From positions 62,001 to 126,000 of the forward strand of contig CBDCNH010000011.1 of NCBI GenBank assembly GCA_965219015.1: a DNA stretch of 64,000 nt, in the 5' to 3' direction. The notes beneath the pieces are model-generated. The model had not been told where the DNA came from and ran no database searches. It was given only the letters and a program-made list of their open reading frames with translations. Shown piece by piece: positions 36,368 to 45,936 of the stretch (positions are counted from its first letter, which is position 1; every line of letters starts with the position of its first letter). The position numbers were made by a program, and so were the translations under genes. The DNA is from CBDCNH01 sp965219015 (GTDB lineage Bacteria > Pseudomonadota > Alphaproteobacteria > Rhodobacterales > Rhodobacteraceae).

Positions 36368-37243
36368 TCAGCCCGCAAGCGTCTTGGCGACCTCGGCCGC
36401 GAAGTCCTCGGTCTCTCGCGCGATCCCCTCGCCGACCGCCATCCGCACGAACCCCGTCACCTCGACGCCCGCGTCCTTGGCGGCCTCGGCGACCGTGACG
36501 TCGGGGTTGATGACGAATTTCTGCCCGAGCAGCGTCACCTCCTCGAAGAACTTCGCCATCCGCCCGGCGATCATCTTCTCGATCACCGCCTCCGGCTTGC
36601 CCGACTCGCGCGCCTGCTCGCTCAGCACGGACTTCTCCCGTGCCACGAGCTCGGGATCGAGATCGTCGGCCGACAGCGACGCCGGGTTCGTGGCCGCGAC
36701 ATGCATCGCGATCTGCCGCGCGATGGCGGCATCCGTTCCCGTCACGGCGACGAGGACGCCGATCTTGCCCATGCCCTCCGCCGCGGCGCTGTGAACGTAG
36801 GAGACGACCGTCTCGCCCGTCAGCACCGCCATGCGGCGCAGCGTCATGTTCTCGCCGATCCGCGCGATCGCTTCCGAAAGCACCGTCTCGACCGTCTTGC
36901 CGCCGACCGTGGCGGCGCGGAGCGCCTCGATGTCGTCGACGTCGAGCGCCGCTTCGGTGAAGCCCCGCACCATCGCCTGGAAGTCGGCGTTCTTGCCGAC
37001 GAAATCCGTCTCGGAGTTGACCTCGACCGCCACCCCGCGCCCGTCCCGCACGGCGACGCCGACAAGCCCCTCGGCCGCGGTGCGACCGGACTTCTTGGCG
37101 GCCTTCGCGAGCCCCTTGGTGCGGAGCCAGTCGACCGCCGCCTCCATGTCGCCGTCCGTCTCGACGAGCGCCTTCTTCGCATCCATCATGCCCGCGCCGG
37201 TCGTCTCGCGGAGCTCCTTCACCATCTGGGCGGTGACAGCCAT
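36368..37243 (-). CDS. tsf: Translation elongation factor Ts
   Basis: A 291-residue nucleotide exchange factor for EF-Tu. N-terminal UBA-like domain with VKELRETTGAGMMDAKKALV; core with VNSETDFVGKNADFQAM (the conserved TDFV), HVAATNPASLSADDLDPELV, and QKFVINPDVTVAEAAKDAGV. The order rpsB-tsf on the minus strand is the usual bacterial arrangement. Length is normal. Confidence 0.97.
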   Translation of the reverse strand: MAVTAQMVKELRETTGAGMMDAKKALVETDGDMEAAVDWLRTKGLAKAAKKSGRTAAEGLVGVAVRDGRGVAVEVNSETDFVGKNADFQAMVRGFTEAALDVDDIEALRAATVGGKTVETVLSEAIARIGENMTLRRMAVLTGETVVSYVHSAAAEGMGKIGVLVAVTGTDAAIARQIAMHVAATNPASLSADDLDPELVAREKSVLSEQARESGKPEAVIEKMIAGRMAKFFEEVTLLGQKFVINPDVTVAEAAKDAGVEVTGFVRMAVGEGIARETEDFAAEVAKTLAG

Positions 37244-37350
37244 CGCCTTCGTCCTCTCGAATGGGGTGCCGCCGGAGCCGGGCAGCGTCGCGCCTCCCGG
37301 TCTCCGGCTTCAGTATGTCGAATGCCTAGCCGTCATGGCTAGGTGTTTGC

Positions 37351-38118
37351 CTAGGCGTCGGCGGTCGCGTCGAGCGCTTCCTCGTCGGGCACGTCTTCCA
37401 TCGCGCCGAGATCGACGCCCGCGGCACCGAGCTGCGCCGACATGCCGTCGAGCGCCGAACGGGCGACGAGGTCGCAGTACATCGCGATCGCCCGCGCCGC
37501 GTCGTCGTTGCCGGGGATGACGTAGCTCACCCCCTTCGGCGACGAGTTGGTGTCCACCACGCCGATCACCGGGATGCCGAGCTTCTGCGCCTCGAGCACC
37601 GCGAGGCTCTCCTTGCCCACGTCGATCACGAAGAGGAGGTCCGGCACCGAGCCCATCTCGCGGATGCCGCCGAGCGAGGCCTGCAGCTTCTGCTGCTCGC
37701 GCTCCATCCCGAGGCGTTCCTTCTTGGTCATCCCCTCGGCGCCGTCGATCATCAGCGCGTCGAGCTCCTTCAGGCGCTGGATCGACTTCGAGACGGTCTG
37801 CCAGTTCGTCAGCGTGCCGCCGAGCCAGCGGTGGTTCATGTAGTACTGCGCGCATTTCTCCGCGGCGTCGGCGATCGGCTTCTGCGCCTGCCGCTTGGTG
37901 CCGACGAAGAGGATGCGGCCGCCCTTCGCGATCGTGTCGCGGATCACCGTCAGCGCCGCGTCGAGCATCGGCACGGTCTGCGTGAGGTCGATGATGTGGA
38001 TGCCGTTGCGCTCGCCATAGATGAACTCGCTCATCTTGGGGTTCCAGCGCGCGGTCTGGTGGCCGTAGTGCACGCCAGCCTCGAGAAGCTGTCGCATGGA
38101 AAAATCGGGTAGCGCCAA
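37351..38118 (-). CDS. rpsB: 30S ribosomal protein S2
   Basis: A 255-residue small-subunit protein. FSMRQLLEAGVHYGHQTARW, NGIHIIDLTQTVPML, FVGTKRQAQKPI, MNHRWLGGTLTNWQTV and VVDTNSSPKGVSYVIPGNDD are diagnostic. The start is TTG at 38118 (no ATG or GTG in the right place), with AAGGA 8 bases upstream. A 107-bp gap separates it from tsf. The C-terminal extension after the core is acidic (EDVPDEEALDATADA), as in other alphaproteobacteria. Confidence 0.96.
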   Translation of the reverse strand: MALPDFSMRQLLEAGVHYGHQTARWNPKMSEFIYGERNGIHIIDLTQTVPMLDAALTVIRDTIAKGGRILFVGTKRQAQKPIADAAEKCAQYYMNHRWLGGTLTNWQTVSKSIQRLKELDALMIDGAEGMTKKERLGMEREQQKLQASLGGIREMGSVPDLLFVIDVGKESLAVLEAQKLGIPVIGVVDTNSSPKGVSYVIPGNDDAARAIAMYCDLVARSALDGMSAQLGAAGVDLGAMEDVPDEEALDATADA

Positions 38119-38302
38119 GGTCGTGTCCTTTCCGGTTTGTGCCGCGGCAGGGCGTCTCAGGCTCGCGCCCAACCGGCGGACCCGCGGGATGATCCCCGCG
38201 CGGCCCATGCCCTGCCTGTGAAGTGCCGCTGCGCGTAGACGGTTTTCCCCGCGCTGTCCAGCGGGGCTTGCGCCCGCGCGAGGGCCGGGGCACGCAGGCC
38301 CG

Positions 38303-39144
38303 ATGCGCGAGCCCCTCCCCGTCATCGGCGCCGTCCTGTGGGACGTGATCGCGCGCGCGCCGACCCTCGTGGCCCGCGGCGACGACGTGCCCGGAACGGT
38401 CGTGCGGACGCCGGGAGGCGTGGCGCTGAACCTCGCCCTGGGGCTCGCGCGCCTGGGTCTCGCCCCGGTGCTTCTGGGCGCGGTCGGCGATGATGCCGAG
38501 GGCGCAGCACTCGCCGCCGCGCTGACGGCGGCCGGGGTCGATGCGGCTCACCTGACCCGCCTCCCCGGCGCCGCGACCGATCGCTACGTCGCCATCGAGG
38601 ACCGCGACGGCCTCGTCGCCGCCGTCGCCGACACGGCGGCGCTCGACGGCGCAGGCGCCATAATTCTCGCGCCGCTCGCGGGCATCCTAGCCGCCGGGGC
38701 CCGCACCGTCGTCGCCGACGGCAACCTCGGCGCCCGCGTTCTGGCCGCTCTGCCCGTGGTGCCCGACCTTCGCATCGTCGGTGCCTCGCCCGCCAAATCG
38801 ACCGCGTGGGGCGCCCTGCCCCGCGCCACGCTCTATCTCAACCGCGCCGAGGCCGAGGCGCTCCTCGGGCGCGGAGTGCCCTCGGCCCGCGCCGCCGCCG
38901 AGGCCCTCCGCGCTCAAGGGACCGCGCGCGCCATCGTCACCGACGGCGCCGCCCCCGCGGCCGATGCGTCGCCGGCGGGCACCGTTTCCCGTGTGCCGGC
39001 CCACGCGCGCGCCCTCCGCGCGACCGGCGCCGGCGACGCCTTCGCGGCCGCCCATATCGCAGCCGAACTTCGCGGCACGCCGCCCGAAGCCGCCCTCGCC
39101 CTGGCCCTCGCGGCCGCCGCCGCCCATCTCGAAGGACCGTCCGC

Positions 39145-39148
<4 letters not shown>
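38303..39148 (+). CDS. psuK: PfkB-family carbohydrate kinase, probable pseudouridine kinase
   Basis: A 281-residue ribokinase-fold protein. N-terminal GAVLWDVIARA, PGGVALNLALGLARLG (sugar-binding) and LLGAVGDDAEGAAL; C-terminal signature ALRATGAGDAFAAAHIAAEL with the catalytic Asp. The next gene is psuG, overlapping by ATGA, so the substrate is very likely pseudouridine, which PsuK phosphorylates to pseudouridine 5'-phosphate. On its own the family would not reveal the substrate. Confidence 0.85.
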
Positions 39149-40053
<905 letters not shown>

Positions 40054-40130
40054 CCGAGGCCCGGAGCCGCCGCGCGCATTGAACGCCGGGCGCCGCATCC
40101 CTAATCTCGCATCGCTGAGAGGGTCCACGC

Positions 40131-40817
40131 ATGTCCGACACGCCCCCGCCGCGCCGCCGCGGCATCGTCGCTTCGCTCCGGGGCAGCTTCCTCACCGGCC
40201 TCGTGGTCGTGGCGCCGATCTTCCTGACATTGTGGCTGATCTGGACCGTCATCGGCTGGATCGACGCGCGCGTGCTGCCCTTCGTGCCCGCGCAGTACCG
40301 GCCCGAGCAGTACATCGGGATCAACCTCCGCGGCGTCGGCGTGGTGATCTTCCTCATCTTCACCGTCATCGTCGGCTGGCTCGCGAAGGGCTTCATCGGC
40401 CGCTCCCTGCTGCGCTTCGCGGAAAGTCTCGTGGACCGGATGCCCGTCGTCCGCAGCGTCTATTCCGCGCTGAAGCAGATCGCCGAGACGGTGTTCGCGC
40501 AGTCCGAGACCTCGTTCGACCGCGCCTGCCTCGTGGAATATCCGCGGAAGGGACTCTGGGCGCTCGGGTTCGTCTCGACCTATGCCAAGGGCGAGATCGC
40601 GGCGAGCGTGCCGACCGCGGACCGGGTGCTGTCGGTGTTCCTCCCCACGACGCCAAACCCGACGTCGGGGTTTCTCCTCTTCGTGGATGCGGCCGAAGTG
40701 GTGCTCCTCGACATGAAGGTTGAGGACGCGGCGAAGCTGGTGATCTCCGCGGGCCTCGTCTACCCGGCCGGCACGACCATCACCCAGCCGCCGCCGCGCC
40801 TGGAAGGCGCAGCCTGA
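40131..40817 (+). CDS. DUF502 membrane protein
   Basis: A 228-residue protein with two N-terminal membrane helices (GLVVVAPIFLTLWLIWTVIG and the segment around GVVIFLIFTVIVGWLAKGF), followed by the DUF502 core DRMPVVRSVYSALKQIAETV, KGLWALGFVSTYAKGEI, VFLPTTPNPTSGFLLFV. Function of the family is unknown; homologues are widespread in Proteobacteria. Convergent with hbdH. Confidence 0.88.
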   Translation: MSDTPPPRRRGIVASLRGSFLTGLVVVAPIFLTLWLIWTVIGWIDARVLPFVPAQYRPEQYIGINLRGVGVVIFLIFTVIVGWLAKGFIGRSLLRFAESLVDRMPVVRSVYSALKQIAETVFAQSETSFDRACLVEYPRKGLWALGFVSTYAKGEIAASVPTADRVLSVFLPTTPNPTSGFLLFVDAAEVVLLDMKVEDAAKLVISAGLVYPAGTTITQPPPRLEGAA

Positions 40818-40856
40818 ACAGCGCCTTGCGCGGCGAAGCTCATGCGATGCACGACC

Positions 40857-41630
40857 TCAGAGCGCGGTCCAGCCGCCGTCCACGCTGATCGTCGTGCCGG
40901 TGATCTGGTCCGCCGCCGCCGAGCAGAGGAACACCGCCGTGCCGCCGATCTGCTCCACCGTCGCGAAGGCGCGCGAGGGCTGGCGGGCGAGCATGATCTC
41001 GCGAACCACGGTGTCGCGGTCCATGCCGTGCGCCGCCATCTGGTCGGGGATCTGCGCCTCGACGAGCGGCGTCAGCACGTAGCCGGGGCAGATCGCGTTG
41101 GCGGTGATGGGCTCCTCCGCGGTCTCGAGCGCCGTGACCTTGGTGAAGCCCACGAGCCCGTGCTTGGCCGCGATGTAGGCGCCCTTGAAGGGCGAGGCCG
41201 TCAGCCCGTGCGCCGAGGCCACGTTGACGACCCGCCCCCAGCCCGCCGCGCGCATGAGGGGCAGCGCGGCGGCGGTGGTGTGGAACGCGGACGTAAGGTT
41301 GATCGCGAGGATCGCGTCCCATCTGGCGGCGGGAAAGTCCTCGATCGGCGCGACGTGCTGGATGCCCGCGTTGTTGACGAGGATGTCGCAGGCGCCCGCC
41401 TCGGCGACGAGCCGGCGGCAGGCGTCGCCGTCGGCCATGTCGGCGCGGATGTAGCGGGCGCGCACGCCATGCGCGCGGGCGAGGCGGTCGGCGAGCGCGT
41501 GATCGTCGGGGCTATCGGTGAACGAGTTCAGCACCACGCTCGCGCCCGCGGCGGCCAGCGCCTCGGCGATGCCGAGCCCGATGCCGGAGGTGGAGCCGGT
41601 CACGACCGCGGTCTTGCCTGCGAGATCCAT
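40857..41630 (-). CDS. hbdH: 3-hydroxybutyrate dehydrogenase (SDR)
   Basis: A 257-residue short-chain dehydrogenase converting 3-hydroxybutyrate to acetoacetate with NAD, part of poly-hydroxybutyrate use. Cofactor loop VTGSTSGIGLGIAEAL, NNAGIQHVAPIEDFP (typical of this subfamily), catalytic Ser in VNVASAHGLTASPFKGAYIAAKHGL (shown here in part: YIAAK holds Tyr and Lys), PGYVLTPLVEAQIPDQ, and TTISVDGGWTAL. Length is exactly usual. ATG 41630 is chosen; ATG 41645 is in frame. An intrinsic terminator ends only 24 bases before the start. Confidence 0.93.
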   Translation of the reverse strand: MDLAGKTAVVTGSTSGIGLGIAEALAAAGASVVLNSFTDSPDDHALADRLARAHGVRARYIRADMADGDACRRLVAEAGACDILVNNAGIQHVAPIEDFPAARWDAILAINLTSAFHTTAAALPLMRAAGWGRVVNVASAHGLTASPFKGAYIAAKHGLVGFTKVTALETAEEPITANAICPGYVLTPLVEAQIPDQMAAHGMDRDTVVREIMLARQPSRAFATVEQIGGTAVFLCSAAADQITGTTISVDGGWTAL

Positions 41631-41654
41631 GACCAAGGCCCCCATCGTTCCGCC

Positions 41655-41682
41655 AAAAAAAACGCCCGCACGAGGCGGGCGT
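41655..41682 (-). terminator. Strong intrinsic terminator (minus strand)
   Basis: On the minus strand an 8-bp GC-rich stem ACGCCCGC/GCGGGCGT with loop CTCGT is followed by eight T (complement of 41655-41662). It is the only textbook T-tract terminator in the window. It lies directly upstream of hbdH in the same orientation, so it ends a short separate transcript or acts as an attenuator. Confidence 0.9.
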
Positions 41683-41730
41683 CAAGTCGTTGAGGCAGGT
41701 TTCATACAGGCAAGAAACCTATCGAGCAGT
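41655..41730 (-). ncRNA. Candidate small RNA (or attenuated leader) upstream of hbdH
   Basis: A transcript of about 76 nt is predicted from a sigma70-type promoter to the T8 terminator. It would hold a first hairpin AGGTTTC/GAAACCT (41714-41720 with 41697-41703, 10-base loop), a single-stranded CCTCAACGACTTG and the terminator hairpin. No substantial ORF fits; only a seven-codon frame (MKPASTT) lies inside. No known RNA family is recognised. It could be a trans-acting sRNA or a regulated leader for hbdH. Confidence 0.65.
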
Positions 41731-41736
41731 GCTTTA

Positions 41737-41765
41737 CATATAGACGTTCAGCCGCACTCGTCCAA
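41737..41765 (-). promoter_or_regulatory. Sigma70-type promoter for the small RNA
   Basis: On the minus strand: TTGGAC (41765-41760), a 17-base spacer, TATATG (41742-41737). Spacing is optimal and the -10 lies in an AT-rich patch. Transcription would start near 41730. Confidence 0.65.
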
Positions 41766-41843
41766 GCTAAAAGTTTGATAAGGCTCACAAGCCTGACTAT
41801 GGTCGGCCCTCGGCACGCGGGTCGGCGGGGGCTCTGGGTAACG

Positions 41844-43655
41844 ATGCTTAAGAAAACCTTAACGCGCGCAGGGGTCTGGGGCCTGGCAATAGCCCTCGCT
41901 GTCGCAGCCTCACAGGCCTCCGCCGAGCCGCGCCACGCCATCGCTATGCATGGCGACCCGGCCCTTCCACCGGATTTTGTGTCGCTCCCTTACGCCGACC
42001 CAGCCGCTCCGAAGGGCGGCGAGATCGTCATCGGCGAAACCGGCGGGTTCGATTCGCTCAACCCCTACATCGTCAAAGGCCGCGCGCCGGCGCTCCTGCG
42101 CGAGCTCACCGTCGAGAGTCTGATGGGCCGGAGCCTCGACGAACCGTTCACGCTCTACGGCCTCCTCGCCGAATCGGTCGAGACGCCGTCCGATCGCGCC
42201 TGGGTGGAGTTTACGCTGCGCCCCGAGGCGCGCTTCTCGGACGGGGCGCCGGTCACGGTCGCCGACGTGATCTGGTCGCTCGAGACCGTCGGCACACGCG
42301 GCTCACCCGTCTACGCCGGCGCCTGGGCCAAGGTCGCGGGCGTGCGGCAGACCGGCGAGCGGTCGCTCCGCATCGACTTCAACGCGCCCGACCGCGAGCT
42401 GCCGCTCATCCTGGGGCTGCGCCCGGTGCTGGAGCGCGCGGCCTGGGAGGGACGCGACTTCGCCGCCTCCTCGCTCGCGCCGATCGTGGGCTCGGGGCCG
42501 TACGTCGTGGCGAAGGTCGAGCCCGGACGGTCGATCACCTATGCCAAAGACCCCGGCTGGTGGGGCGCTTCGCTCAGCTTCAACGCGGGCCGGCACAACC
42601 TCGACCGGGTGCGGGTGGAGTACTTCACCGACGACACCGCGAAGTTCGAGGCGTTCAAGGCGGGGTTCCTGACCACCTACCGCGAGCCCTCGGCGGCGAA
42701 ATGGCAATCCTCCTATGGGTTTCCGCGGGTTTCCTCAGGCGAGGTGCGAACCGCGGACATCCCCTACGGCCGGCCCTCGGGGATGCAGGGCTTCGCGTTC
42801 AACACCCGCCGCGCGCTCTTCGCGGACTGGCGCGTCCGCGAGGCGCTGATCCGGGCGTTCGACTTCGAGTTCGTCAACGCAACCGTCAACGGCGGGGCGC
42901 AGCCGCGGATCGCGTCCTACTTCTCGGCGTCGCCGCTCGGGATGCGCCCCGGCCCCGCGACGGGCGCCGTCCGCGACCTCCTCGCGCCCTATGCCGCGAG
43001 CCTGCTGCCCGGTGCGCTCGAGGGCTACGCGCTTCCCGTCGCCGACCCCGGCGGGCGCAACCGGACGGGCTTGGGCGAGGCGCGCCGGCTTCTCGGTGAA
43101 GCCGGCTGGACGGTAGAGGGCGGCGTCCTCCGCGACGCCGATGGCGCGCCGTTCCGCTTCGAGATCCTGCTGCAGCAGGGCACCGGCGGGCTCGAGGCGG
43201 CGGCTGCGATCTACGTGGAGGCGCTGAAGCGGCTCGGCATCGACGCGCGCGTGGCGACGGTGGATTCGGCGCAGTACGTCGCGCGCACGCTCGCCTACGA
43301 CTTCGACATGACGCAGTACCTCGTGGCGCTCTCGCTCTCGCCCGGCAACGAGGAATATCTCTACTGGGGCCGCGCCGGCGTCACCGAGCCCGGCACGCGC
43401 AACCTCATGGGCATCGACGCGCCGGCCGTCGAACCCTTGATCGCAGCACAGCTCGCCGCCGACGATCCCGCAGCGTTCACCGCCGCCACGCAGGCGCTCG
43501 ACCGCGTGCTGACGACGGGGCGCTACGTGATCCCGCTCTGGTACGCCGCGGTGTCGCATCTCGCCTACGACCGGCGGCTGCGCTACCCCGCGCGGCTGCC
43601 GCTCTATGGCGACATTCCCGGCTTCCAACCCGACGTCTGGTGGTGGGCGGAGTGA
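41844..43655 (+). CDS. Extracellular solute-binding protein, family 5 (YejA-like)
   Basis: A 603-residue periplasmic protein. Signal peptide ends at AVAASQASAEP; the mature part has ALPPDFVSLPYADPAAPKGG and GGFDSLNPYIVKGRAP, then LRPEARFSDGAPVTVADVIW and YGRPSGMQGFAFNTRRALFAD, characteristic of YejA-type oligopeptide/microcin-C-like binding proteins. No permease or ATPase genes are adjacent, so it is an orphan here. ATG 41844 is chosen because it begins the signal peptide; an ATG-like start at 41775 would add an unlikely 23 residues. Confidence 0.88.
   Translation: MLKKTLTRAGVWGLAIALAVAASQASAEPRHAIAMHGDPALPPDFVSLPYADPAAPKGGEIVIGETGGFDSLNPYIVKGRAPALLRELTVESLMGRSLDEPFTLYGLLAESVETPSDRAWVEFTLRPEARFSDGAPVTVADVIWSLETVGTRGSPVYAGAWAKVAGVRQTGERSLRIDFNAPDRELPLILGLRPVLERAAWEGRDFAASSLAPIVGSGPYVVAKVEPGRSITYAKDPGWWGASLSFNAGRHNLDRVRVEYFTDDTAKFEAFKAGFLTTYREPSAAKWQSSYGFPRVSSGEVRTADIPYGRPSGMQGFAFNTRRALFADWRVREALIRAFDFEFVNATVNGGAQPRIASYFSASPLGMRPGPATGAVRDLLAPYAASLLPGALEGYALPVADPGGRNRTGLGEARRLLGEAGWTVEGGVLRDADGAPFRFEILLQQGTGGLEAAAAIYVEALKRLGIDARVATVDSAQYVARTLAYDFDMTQYLVALSLSPGNEEYLYWGRAGVTEPGTRNLMGIDAPAVEPLIAAQLAADDPAAFTAATQALDRVLTTGRYVIPLWYAAVSHLAYDRRLRYPARLPLYGDIPGFQPDVWWWAE
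41848..41863 (+). promoter_or_regulatory. Perfect CtrA consensus at the start of the binding-protein gene
   Basis: TTAA, 7 bases (GAAAACC), TTAAC: an exact match to the CtrA recognition sequence. It lies in codons 2-7 (LKKTL) of the solute-binding protein, about 83 bp upstream of the -35 of the divergent small-RNA promoter. It may be chance coding sequence or a real site for either direction. Confidence 0.45.
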
Positions 43656-43707
43656 CGGAACCCGTGCGCGCCACGGGGCATTGGGCGACCGAACCGAGGA
43701 GGCCAAG

Positions 43708-44052
43708 ATGCGCTGGAGCCACGTGAAGACCAACTGGGAGGCTTTCTCCACGCCGATCATCGAGCGTTGGCCCGATGTCGACGAGAACGAGCTGATCCGC
43801 ATCGACGGCGACCGCGCGCTTTTCGTCGAGTATCTTTCGAGCATCGACGAGATGACGCCGGACGAGGCGGACGAGGAGATCGACATCTGGCTCGTCGGCG
43901 CGGTGCCGTCCGACGTGGTGATGGACGAGGAGCACGACGACGCCTCGATGCGGGACTCCGCGAGCTACGTGCCGGCCGGCGAGGATCCCTCCGACGACGA
44001 CCGCCGCTTCGGCGACGACGGCCAGCCGGACAACCCGATCGGCCGCGACTGA
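43708..44052 (+). CDS. CsbD-like small acidic protein
   Basis: A 114-residue protein. Residues 1-65 (HVKTNWEAFSTPIIERWPD, ENELIRIDGDRALFVEYLSS, DEADEEIDIWL) follow the CsbD pattern 'NWkqfKgkvkekWg...id GkrdqlvgkiqerYG...A...dd'. CsbD proteins are general-stress proteins of unknown mechanism. The C-terminal half is strongly acidic and probably unstructured. A GAGGAGG ribosome site lies 9 bases before ATG 43708. Confidence 0.65.
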   Translation: MRWSHVKTNWEAFSTPIIERWPDVDENELIRIDGDRALFVEYLSSIDEMTPDEADEEIDIWLVGAVPSDVVMDEEHDDASMRDSASYVPAGEDPSDDDRRFGDDGQPDNPIGRD

Positions 44053-44089
44053 CCTTGCGGGGGCCCGTCATCGCTGCTAGCGCCGACGC

Positions 44090-44731
44090 ATGCTGACCAT
44101 CGACGTCTTCTCCGATCCGGTCTGCCCGTGGTGCCGCATCGGCCTCGCGTACGTCGACCGCGCGCTGGCCGAGCGGCGCGCGATCGGCGTGGCGCTGCGC
44201 TGGCATCCATTCCAGCTCAACCCCGACATGCCGCCCGAAGGCATCGACCGGCGCGCCTACCTCGAGGCGAAGTTCGGCGGGCCCGAGGGAGCGGCGGGCG
44301 TCTACGGGCGGATCGCCGCGGCGGGTGCGGCGGCGGGGGTCGCGTTCGACTTCGATCGCATCGCCCGGACGCCGAACACGCTCGACGCGCACCGGTTGAT
44401 CCGCTGGGCGGGGTCGCGGGCGTCGGGCATGACGGACGCGCTGATGCAGGCCTATTTCGTCGCGGGCCGGGACATTGCCGACGGAGACGTGCTGGCGGCG
44501 ATCGGCATGATGCACGGCGTGGCCGACGTCCCCCGCCGGCTCTGCACCGACGAGGACCGGGACGCGGTGGCCGCCGCCGACGCCGCCGCGCGCCGGGCAG
44601 GCATCCGGGCCGTCCCGACCTTCGTGGTCGGCGGCACGCGCGCGCTGGAAGGCGCGCAGACATCCGAGACGTGGTTGAAGCTCCTTGACAGCTTCGCCTC
44701 CGAGCTGGTTGATTCTGCAGCTCAATCGTGA
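44090..44731 (+). CDS. FrnE-like DsbA-family oxidoreductase
   Basis: A 213-residue thioredoxin-fold protein with an all-helical insert. The active site is DPVCPWCRIGL near residue 12; LRWHPFQLNPDMPPEGIDRR and RTPNTLDAHRLIRWAG are typical of the FrnE/2-hydroxychromene isomerase-like group, and the cis-proline loop is GIRAVPTFVVGG. No signal peptide: a cytoplasmic disulfide/thiol enzyme. The stop overlaps the following MFS gene start by four bases. Confidence 0.92.
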   Translation: MLTIDVFSDPVCPWCRIGLAYVDRALAERRAIGVALRWHPFQLNPDMPPEGIDRRAYLEAKFGGPEGAAGVYGRIAAAGAAAGVAFDFDRIARTPNTLDAHRLIRWAGSRASGMTDALMQAYFVAGRDIADGDVLAAIGMMHGVADVPRRLCTDEDRDAVAAADAAARRAGIRAVPTFVVGGTRALEGAQTSETWLKLLDSFASELVDSAAQS

Positions 44732-45936
44732 CGAGCGTACCCCGCGCGGCGATCGGCCCGCGCGAGTTCATCGCCCTCATCGCCATGATGTTCGCGACCG
44801 TCGCGTTCTCGATCGACGCGATGCTTCCCGCCCTCCCCGACATCGCGGCCGAGCTTGCACCCACCGCGCCGAACCGGGCGCAGCTCGTCATCACGGCGTT
44901 CCTCTTCGGGCTCGGGGCCGGCACCGCGGTCGTCGGGCCCGTGTCGGACGCGATGGGCCGCAAGCGCGTGATCGTGGCGGGCGCGGTGCTCTACGTCGCG
45001 GGCGCCGTGCTGGCGGCCGAGGCGGTCTCGCTGCCGCTCCTGCTGGCGGCGCGCGTGCTGCAGGGGTTTGGCTGCGCCGCGCCGCGGATCGTGACGCTGG
45101 CGATGGTCCGCGACCTCCATTCCGGGCGGGAGATGGCGCGGATCGTGTCGTTCGCGCTGATGATCTTCACGCTCGGGCCGGCGGTGGCGCCGCTCCTCGG
45201 CACCGCGGTCATCGCGGGCTTCGGCTGGCGCGGCATCTTCGGCGCGCTCGTCGTGTTCTCGCTCGTCTCGGTGACCTGGCTCATGCTCCGCCTGCCGGAG
45301 ACGTTGCCGCCCGAGCGGCGCCGGCCGCTGCGGCTGGGCGCCCTCGTGGCGGCGTTCCGCGAGGTGCTGCGGCACCGCGTCGTCGTCATCGCCATCCTGG
45401 TGCAGGCGATGGTGTTCGGCACGCTCTTCGGCGTGCTGTCCTCGACGCAGCAGACCTTCGCCGCAGCGTTCGACCGCGCGGCGAGCTTTCCGCTGTGGTT
45501 CGGGGTGATCGCGCTCTGCGCCGGAGCGGCGGGGTTCGTCAACGCGCGGGTCGTGGGGCGGCTCGGCATCCGTCGCGTGGTGAGTCTCGCGCTGGCGATA
45601 CAGGCGCTAACATCATTGGTGATAGCGCTGATAACAGCCGCGGCGCTCTGGCCGGAGGCGCTGGCGTTTCCGGCCTATCTGCTCTGGACCGTGCTGCTCT
45701 TCGGCGGCGCGGGGATGATGCTCGGCAACCTCAACGCGCTGGCGCTCGAGCCGGTGGGCCATATCGCGGGGATGGCGGCCTCGGTGACGGGATCGGTGGC
45801 GACGGTGCTCGGCGTGGCGCTCGCCGCCCCGGTCGGGCTCGCCTTCGACGGGACGCCTGTGCCCCTCGCCGTCGCGGTCACGCTTTACGCGAGCGCCGGG
45901 CTTCTCCTGATGCGGGCGCTGCCGCGGCAGGCCTGA
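44728..45936 (+). CDS. Bcr/CflA-type MFS drug efflux transporter
   Basis: A 402-residue transporter with twelve predicted helices. Motif A-like VGPVSDAMGRKRVIVAG lies between helices 2 and 3, and the beginning IALIAMMFATVAFSIDAMLPA matches the Bcr/CflA start 'T..lADMYLPALP' pattern in form. Such pumps export bicyclomycin, chloramphenicol or sulfonamides in other bacteria; the substrate here is unknown. GTG 44728 overlaps the FrnE stop. Its last 59 bases overlap the convergent mfd gene. Confidence 0.88.
   Translation: MTSVPRAAIGPREFIALIAMMFATVAFSIDAMLPALPDIAAELAPTAPNRAQLVITAFLFGLGAGTAVVGPVSDAMGRKRVIVAGAVLYVAGAVLAAEAVSLPLLLAARVLQGFGCAAPRIVTLAMVRDLHSGREMARIVSFALMIFTLGPAVAPLLGTAVIAGFGWRGIFGALVVFSLVSVTWLMLRLPETLPPERRRPLRLGALVAAFREVLRHRVVVIAILVQAMVFGTLFGVLSSTQQTFAAAFDRAASFPLWFGVIALCAGAAGFVNARVVGRLGIRRVVSLALAIQALTSLVIALITAAALWPEALAFPAYLLWTVLLFGGAGMMLGNLNALALEPVGHIAGMAASVTGSVATVLGVALAAPVGLAFDGTPVPLAVAVTLYASAGLLLMRALPRQA

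Noticed and set aside
40834..40846. Terminator between DUF502 and hbdH
   Set aside because: The 13-mer shared with 33914-33926 is present, but its pairing arm is not, so no hairpin forms.
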